From Triplophysa rosa (lineage: Eukaryota; Chordata; Actinopteri; Cypriniformes; Nemacheilidae): a stretch of 64,000 bases of DNA. The stretch spans positions 7,943,069-8,007,068 of the forward strand of contig NC_079895.1 of assembly GCF_024868665.1 (NCBI RefSeq), written 5' to 3'. A program made the translations under genes and the position numbers. This document shows positions 58,321-64,000 of the stretch, piece after piece. Each line of letters begins with the position of its first letter. The first letter of the stretch is position 1. Below the pieces are notes generated by a model. The model did no database searches, was not told the origin of the DNA, and worked only from the letters and a program-made list of their open reading frames with translations.

Positions 58321-59717
58321 AGACATGAATTCAACATAACTGATATCAGATTGATTTTGTTGACAGTGAAATACTACAAGAGCATTGATGTTACATTTTT
58401 CCTTGGACAATTAAGGACTCTGAGTTGTACTACAGACATACTGTAACTGTGGTTTCCTTGATGCTTTTAGATATGTTAAGTGCTTTTTAAAGAAATAACA
58501 TATGAGTTTCTGCGTCCCAAGGGCCCATCTAGGAGCACTACAGAAACGCTTGAGATGTACATGACATTAGCTATATCAAGGATAGTTTGCTGGACACTCA
58601 CGTTCAAGTACATTGCTGAGGAAAGTGATAAAGAGTATCAACAAGCCATAAGAAATAGGCAGCACAGATCCACACGAGTGGTTCACGTTTCCCATCAGTA
58701 ATACAGAAGCACTCTTTTCTAATGCTATGGAGAGCGAGCAGGAACGCTTTTTTAAGACGTCGGTCGATTGCTTGTCTACTCTTATTACCTCTGTTTGTGG
58801 ATGGGATCCCAGGACAGAGACAGCTTTCATTTTCAAGCCAAAAACGAGTTAGAACTCGCCTTTGTTATTGGCTTAAAATAACACTCAAATTACAGCCACT
58901 TAATCCATCGCAACAGTAAACAGACAAGAAAGTTTGTCTGTTCCTCTTAGCGTCTATTTAAACTAACAGCCATGGGATGTTTCCTCAAAAGTCCTTTCTT
59001 CCTGATGGGTGAATTGATTTAACTGTGGCCGCAGTTTGGTGCGGTGTGAAAAGTTGCTTTGATCAAGGATTCATACTGTAATTATTTTGGTCGAAATGCT
59101 GAAAAAGCCTGACATGTTGTTTAGGATGTTTTATCATTAGTGTGTTGCATACAAAATAAATATAGTTTTCAAAAGATGCATATGAAAATATAGGTTTTAA
59201 ATTGGGTCATTACAGCCTTATGCCATTAGAGAACCAATATTCATGAATGAATCAATTTTAGTTTTGGGAAGAAATATATTTATAATTGACATTTTTCCCA
59301 CTGGTATTTTATTGGATTTCAGCGCAGTGCATTGTGGGATTGTCTTCACTGCAAAGGATTCATGCAATGCTGTCTTAAGCTCACTAGAGCTCACGATTTT
59401 AAAACAGACAGACTACGTTCATGACAAACCTCTTCATTTTATGATTTTTGCTTCATGCTTTTCGCTACATTCCAGAAAGCATGACTCTCCCTGTCAGCTT
59501 ATGTGCCAAAAGGCATATGCCAAAAAAGCCATAATATTGACAGATGATATTTGAATTATGTCCACACCGGTCTAATTATATGTGAAATATTACTAGAAGT
59601 GTCAGTACACGCATAGGTGTGCAACTGAATGTGTGTGTGGAACATGACAGGAGCTTGGATTTACACTGTTAATCGGATGACATTTGTATATTCTCTCCCA
59701 CCTCCTTCTTATCCTCC

Positions 59718-59742
59718 CTCCCTCTCTCTCTCTCTCTCTCTC
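59718..59742. repeat. (CT)n simple repeat
   Basis: A pure CT run of about 24 bp within a longer pyrimidine-rich stretch. Confidence 0.9.
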
Positions 59743-60307
59743 CACCCGCACTCCTTCTCTCCCACCGGCCCACGCTCTTATTTATAATTCTATTGTGCTT
59801 CGTCTTCATTGTTTCACTCTAAACAATCCTGCTCACCAAATCCCAACTAATGAATTATGCAATGCATTCTCGGCCACATTGAAATTGCTGGGCTTTTTGT
59901 TTTGCAATGAACTGCCACTAAACGTCCTTTTCTGCAATCTTTTCAATCACAACAAACCTACTTTACATGGATACTGGAACTGTTTGCTTGGTTCATATAA
60001 TTGTATCATTCTTTCATCCGGCGACATTATTCTCTAATTCACTTCTGTTTATTTCATGACTTGCACCACACTAATGTGTTTTATCTCATTGTCACCCCTG
60101 CACTCATTGTTTCTGTTCATCCACTGTTGTGTCATTGTGTATAAACTGCCTTCCATTCACTTGTCTTATTTTTCTGCCAATGTTCCCTATAATTTTTTGG
60201 GCTAATGCTGAGCAAAACCTATTTCAGTTGTGTGGACCCTTCAGCAACCAAGGCAGAATAGATATAAGAATAAATATTTTTATTTGAAGTTTAAAAAATA
60301 TTTTTAA

Positions 60308-60721
60308 AGGAACAGTTCACCAAAAAATGAAAATCTTTTACTCACCATCAAGTTGTTCCAAATCTGTATAAATATCTTTGTTCTGATGAACACAGAGAAA
60401 AATATTTAGAAGAATGCTTCTAACCAAACAGTTCTTGGCCACCATTGACTTCCATAGTAGGAAAAATTGCTTGATTCATTTCTTTGTTCTGGTCTGATAT
60501 TTTAAAGAATGTAGGAAACAAACAGTTCTGGGGCACTTTCAACTACCATTGTCATTTTTCCTACTATGGAAGTCAATGGTGCCCAAGAACTGTTTGGTTA
60601 AAAGCATTCTTCCAAATATCTTTCTCTGTGTTCATCAGAACAAAGAAATGTATACAGATTTGGAACAACTCGAGGGTGAGTAAATGATGACAGAATTTTC
60701 ATTTTTGGGTGAACTGTCCCT
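60308..60721. mobile_element. Foldback MITE, TTAA-flanked, 414 bp
   Basis: TTAA at 60304-60307 and 60722-60725. Both arms carry AACAGTTCACC, ATCTGTATA, TTTGTTCTGATGAACACAGAG and TAACCAAACAGTTCTTGG in inverse. It is the same subfamily as 43908-44323 and the most intact hairpin in the window. It ends 235 bp before the GPI exon. Confidence 0.92.
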
Positions 60722-60956
60722 TTAAGACATACAAAAATAAAATGTATAGAAATAATATAGAACAGTAGGGCTCATAGTTATGTACGTATATATTATGCAC
60801 AGAATTTCATACAGCTTCCCTATTTTTAAAAAGAAAAGAGATCTCTGTATTTTCCAACATACTTTGAGCCCTAATCCTATACCCTTTGCTGGCTCCACAC
60901 ACCTACTGTATGTCTTTCCCTCTTCCTTCCCACTCCCCCCCTCCATCTCATTGCAG

Positions 60957-61072
60957 ATCAGTGTTGTGAGCCCCCATCAGCTGGACGTGGACATCTCCCT
61001 GCGCAGCCCATCCATACAATGACCGTCTTTGGACCTGCCCTGTCACTCTTGCTGTGCTTATGTGTCTGTTGA
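60957..61072 (+). CDS. ncam2: ncam2 alternative last exon: GPI-anchor signal
   Basis: The frame set by exon 15 continues as D-QCCEPPSAGRGHLPAQPIH then TMTVFGPALSLLLCLCVC and a TGA at 61070-61072. This is the layout of a GPI-attachment signal: small residues (S-A-G, candidate attachment site near residue 678), a polar spacer of about a dozen residues, and a hydrophobic C-terminus of about 16 residues with no cytoplasmic tail. Acceptor CTCATTGCAG|AT has a strong pyrimidine tract; phase 1 matches exon 15. GPI-linked NCAM2 is known in mammals, and in NCAM1 the GPI exon also precedes the transmembrane exon. The product would be an outer-leaflet form of about 730 residues before processing. Confidence 0.85.
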
Positions 61073-62680
61073 CATTCTTCCATCTTCATCCTGCCTGGAA
61101 TCAGCCAAAAGACTGAGACTGTGCCTGTCCCCGGCCCGGTGCAGTGGGGGCCGATCGCTGACTCTTAGCCACGCCAGTTCATTGCCTCTTGCCAGACTCC
61201 AGTGGTGTTCCCGAAACCCATGTGACTTTGACCGAGCTCCTGTACTTCTATGCTGATCTCGTATGTCCTTGCCAAAACAAACCTGCTTTTTTTGTCCAAA
61301 AGGTCGTTCACTTTTTTTAAAAACGAAAAGAAAACAAAAAACCGAGTGGCAAATTTGTGTTTCTTGTTACAATAGCATACAGACCCTTAGTGGTATGTTT
61401 ATCATTTGCTGGTGTTTACAAAGACGCAGGAAGCCACTGGCGTGAGGGCTTTTCTGTCTTCTGTGTTCATCCCACTGCCGCTTGTTTCTGCGGGCTCTTT
61501 TGTTTTGGTTTATTATCACAATGGGAAATGTCAGCAGTTGTATCGCTTGAGAGAATGCATTTAATGATGTTGCTGATGCGCACACACAGAGCTATACAAC
61601 GCAGCACTCATTAAATGGAGTCAAGTAGGATTTCAAATTGATATGACTTTTAAACAGCGGTATCATAAATCAGACGAGCCTGCTGTACCTCATGTTACCC
61701 ATCACAGGAAAAAAATAAAACAGGCTTTTCTATCTCCCACTGATTCAAAATATAATGTAACTTAATTTTTATTCAGCACCACCTCTGGCGGAGAAATTTT
61801 GACTTAATCGTTTTTTTTTTCTCAGTGTTGATGAGAAACGAAATTGAGTAACTGGAATTGTCAGCCATTTGTGACTAAGAGTAATTGTTTCATGTTGCCG
61901 TTGAGAAGGTGTAATATATATGAAGAGTCAATTAAGCTAACAGCTATTCATTACATGTCTTTGTACAGATGTAAAGTCCCGTAAGTTGTGTGTAAAATAG
62001 CGAGAATGGACTTTTGCTCATGACCCAGAAGGGTGTAGTAAACTGATCAAGGCTTATTTATTGTTTAGTTAACACAGTGTGGTTAGAATAAGATTCGCTA
62101 GCTTCGTGTGAAATATAATTTTTTAACATATCACATGTATTTTGAACAACCAGGAATTAACAATGCGCTATAGTACATTTATAAATAAAACAAGATAAAT
62201 AAATGCTGCAAAAAAGGTTGTTTATTGTTAGTTCATGATACCCACATGTCAATGAATTGAACCTCATTGTAAAGTGTTATCATTTTGAGGTCCAAAAATG
62301 TGATCTACATAGCAGATTGTACAATTCTGATACTACATGAACATATTTGTGACCCTGTCTGTGAAGTCCAAGCTAACGTCTTATAATCTAATTAGATAAC
62401 GAATATCAAAGTATATTTCAAGCATTAATTTCAATATGATTTCAACCTTTGATGTGACATTTCTCAGTCAATATAAAATATATCAAGGTTATCTTCACAG
62501 TATGTTGTTTATGTAAGATGATTTTATGTAGAAAATAAAAAAATGACTAACTGGGTTTTCACAAATTGGGTCATATTTGAAAAATCAGTCTACTGTAAAT
62601 GAGTTCATGTCTACATCAGTGTGGAGGTCTTTGTCAGAATAAACTACTTTGCTGTGAGTTGACAGCCTCTTTTTTTCTTT
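61073..62680 (+). other. ncam2: Probable 3' UTR of the GPI isoform
   Basis: No coding exon follows the stop. Candidate AATAAA signals are at 61714, 62184, 62534 and 62638; the last is followed within 40 bp by a T-rich stretch (CTCTTTTTTTCTTTTC). Which one is used cannot be told from sequence. Confidence 0.5.
62638..62643 (+). promoter_or_regulatory. ncam2: Candidate polyadenylation signal AATAAA
   Basis: AATAAA with a T-rich element 25-45 bp downstream, the best-placed of four AATAAA hexamers after the GPI stop. The earliest, 61714-61719, would give a 3' UTR of about 0.65 kb. Confidence 0.4.
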
Positions 62681-62925
62681 TCTTTTTAGTTTTGTATAAA
62701 TAAGTTAAATAATGTAGGACATGAGTGTAAAAATAAGACCAGATAATTTGGCTCTTTATATATCATGGTTAATACAGAAGAATTGGACTGAACTGTACGG
62801 TACTGTATCATTATGCAACAGTGTAAGCGAAATAGCCCGGATTTAATAATTGACAAGTAAAGCAATTTAATAATTTGGCAATTTAAAGCAATTTAATAAT
62901 TCAGGAAATATAAACATGAATGTTG

Positions 62926-63322
62926 TTATTTCGCGATAACAGCCAGCGGTGGGTCATTATCCCGCTTATTACACGGCTACTTCCCACATGAGAAGAAAAC
63001 TGGACATGAAATGTAAATTTGAAATATTTTATTAGCTCATTTTTACCGAATGCAGACCTTCTGTGAGGAAAAGGTGTTTACTTTCGGTTTTAAGGTAGGA
63101 AACGACGTTCAAATGTCAAGAACAGGCCATTTGGTTTAATCATTTGTAAATATAATGTCATATATGTTATTAAAAGACAATAAAAAAACTGTCAAAATGA
63201 TTTGCTTCATCCGGGTAACCGTATGTTATTAGTTTTGAGCGGTTGTTATCTGGGAATAACGAACCTGCAAATGTCGCGACTGGCCAATCAGAATCAAGCA
63301 TTCCAACGAGACGTGTAATAAG
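62926..63322. mobile_element. Repeat with inverted TTATTACACG ends
   Basis: CCGCTTATTACACGGCT near 62962 and AGACGTGTAATAAGG near 63310 are inverted; GGCCAATCAGAATCAAGC is a phrase common in fish repeats. The outer limits are uncertain. Confidence 0.55.
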
Positions 63323-64000
63323 GATTTTTAGACTGATCGGAAGTTAAAATATGAGGAACAAAACATCCGTCATGTTCTCTTTTCTGGGAATTTTAAGGGG
63401 TAAAGAGCAGTAGGGCTTTCCGCAAAAAAGCCAACATCACTTTGGTATAATGAGTTTCGCTAGATAAAAAAGAAACTTGAAGTCAACTGCCCAGAATCAC
63501 AGTATAATCTCATAATATTTTACATTGAATGATACATTTTGATACATCTTTTTTTAGTGGTACATTTTCACAATTTTAATTATAAAAATAATGAGAGGTT
63601 TTAATACCCTCACAGCACACCCAATTAAGACGTTAAGATCTCAAATATTGGCTTCATAGCGTCTCTATTATCTAATATGTCTATTTGAGAATTTATTAGA
63701 GTCTCATCGACTGAGACTATTAATCTTAATCACCTGTGCTTGCCTCTTCCGTTCTTTCATTACACATTGTATTTCATTTATGAGCATGTCAAAAACTTCA
63801 ATATTGTTCTCGTTAAAAGAAAGGGTCTAAAGCCCAGTCCATTAAGAGCTTTATTTCCTAATGTGGCTCCACTTCTTATAAGATTTCTGTGGCTCTTTGT
63901 TGATTGTTCCAGCTGGAAAAGATTCCGGTAAATGAAAATGGACCTGTTGTTTTACTGCTGTCCATAACAGCTGATCACACTGCTCATAAATAAGCTTTTT
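63323..64000. other. Downstream segment, no exon seen
   Basis: AT-rich sequence without a recognisable NCAM2 transmembrane exon or a repeat boundary. A 63-codon ORF at 63740-63931 has no domain. Confidence 0.45.

Larger units (their letters stand above)
57623..60956 (+). other. ncam2: Intron 15 (3334 bp)
   Basis: Holds foldback MITEs at 57998-58320 and 60308-60721 and a CT-rich run at 59718-59742. Between 58330 and 60300 no exon or named repeat is seen. It ends in a long pyrimidine tract (TCTTTCCCTCTTCCTTCCC and CCCCCCTCCATCTCATTGCAG). Confidence 0.8.
14397..61072 (+). other. ncam2: ncam2 gene, exon 2 to GPI-specific last exon (partial gene)
   Basis: Fifteen exons spliced at GT/AG sites join without a phase conflict into 708 residues after a split first codon. 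The product is a cell-surface adhesion molecule of the immunoglobulin superfamily that mediates neuron-neuron (notably olfactory axon) contact. Ig disulfide cysteines, counting the first full codon as residue 1, are C23-C74, C117-C166, C212-C261, C302-C360 and C402-C455; two FNIII domains cover about 474-571 and 572-665. NCAM2 rather than NCAM1 is favoured by the motifs SVGESKFFTC, QNNNLQI, GEIDFRD, SFNATA, DSHGGVPI and REPSPPS. N-glycosylation sequons are NAT, NVT, NHT, NIS, NCT and NTT. The signal-peptide exon is missing upstream and the transmembrane/cytoplasmic exons are missing downstream. The two-exons-per-domain layout is the classical NCAM architecture. Confidence 0.93.

Noticed and set aside
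63323..64000. Search for the transmembrane exon
   Set aside because: No in-phase hydrophobic segment of about 20 residues behind an acceptor was found; it probably lies beyond the window.

Overview
This window is a vertebrate genomic segment, almost certainly from a teleost and probably a cypriniform (carp or danio-like) fish. It is AT-rich and crowded with short DNA transposons, tRNA-derived SINEs and solo LTRs of fish type. It carries one recognisable gene on the + strand: most of ncam2 (neural cell adhesion molecule 2, also called OCAM or RNCAM). Fifteen exons between 14397 and 61072 join in frame, with every splice phase agreeing, into 708 residues after a split first codon: five Ig domains (two exons each), two fibronectin III domains (two exons each), and a final exon that reads as a GPI-anchor signal and ends at a stop codon.

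Layout: 1-14396 is the 3' part of intron 1; I could not find the signal-peptide exon or the promoter, which probably lie upstream. Ig1 is in exons 2-3, Ig2 in 4-5, Ig3 in 6-7, Ig4 in 8-9, Ig5 in 10-11, FN1 in 12-13 and FN2 in 14-15. Exon numbers assume one upstream exon. The exon at 60957-61072 is the GPI alternative; exons for the membrane-spanning and cytoplasmic form are not visible and should lie beyond 64000. The window's last 2.9 kb is 3' UTR of the GPI form and/or intron leading to them.

The rest is intron. Its most remarkable stretch is 15906-19470, where transposons are nested four deep: a MITE holds a TTAA-flanked element with a THAP-domain relic, which holds a hAT element with an exact 8-bp target duplication, which holds a SINE and an LTR fragment. 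Three solo LTRs have exact 5-bp target duplications; one lies in sense orientation and ends 60 bp before exon 3. Two hAT MITEs with exact 8-bp duplications, at least eleven foldback MITE copies, an intronic duplication that preserves the empty site of a TTAA insertion, and a 45-bp minisatellite are also described.

I see no evidence of a second gene, a bacterial-type system or a CRISPR array. Gene identity and splice sites rest on reading the translations against remembered vertebrate NCAM2 features; no database search was run. Transposon superfamily names are inferred from target-site duplications and termini.
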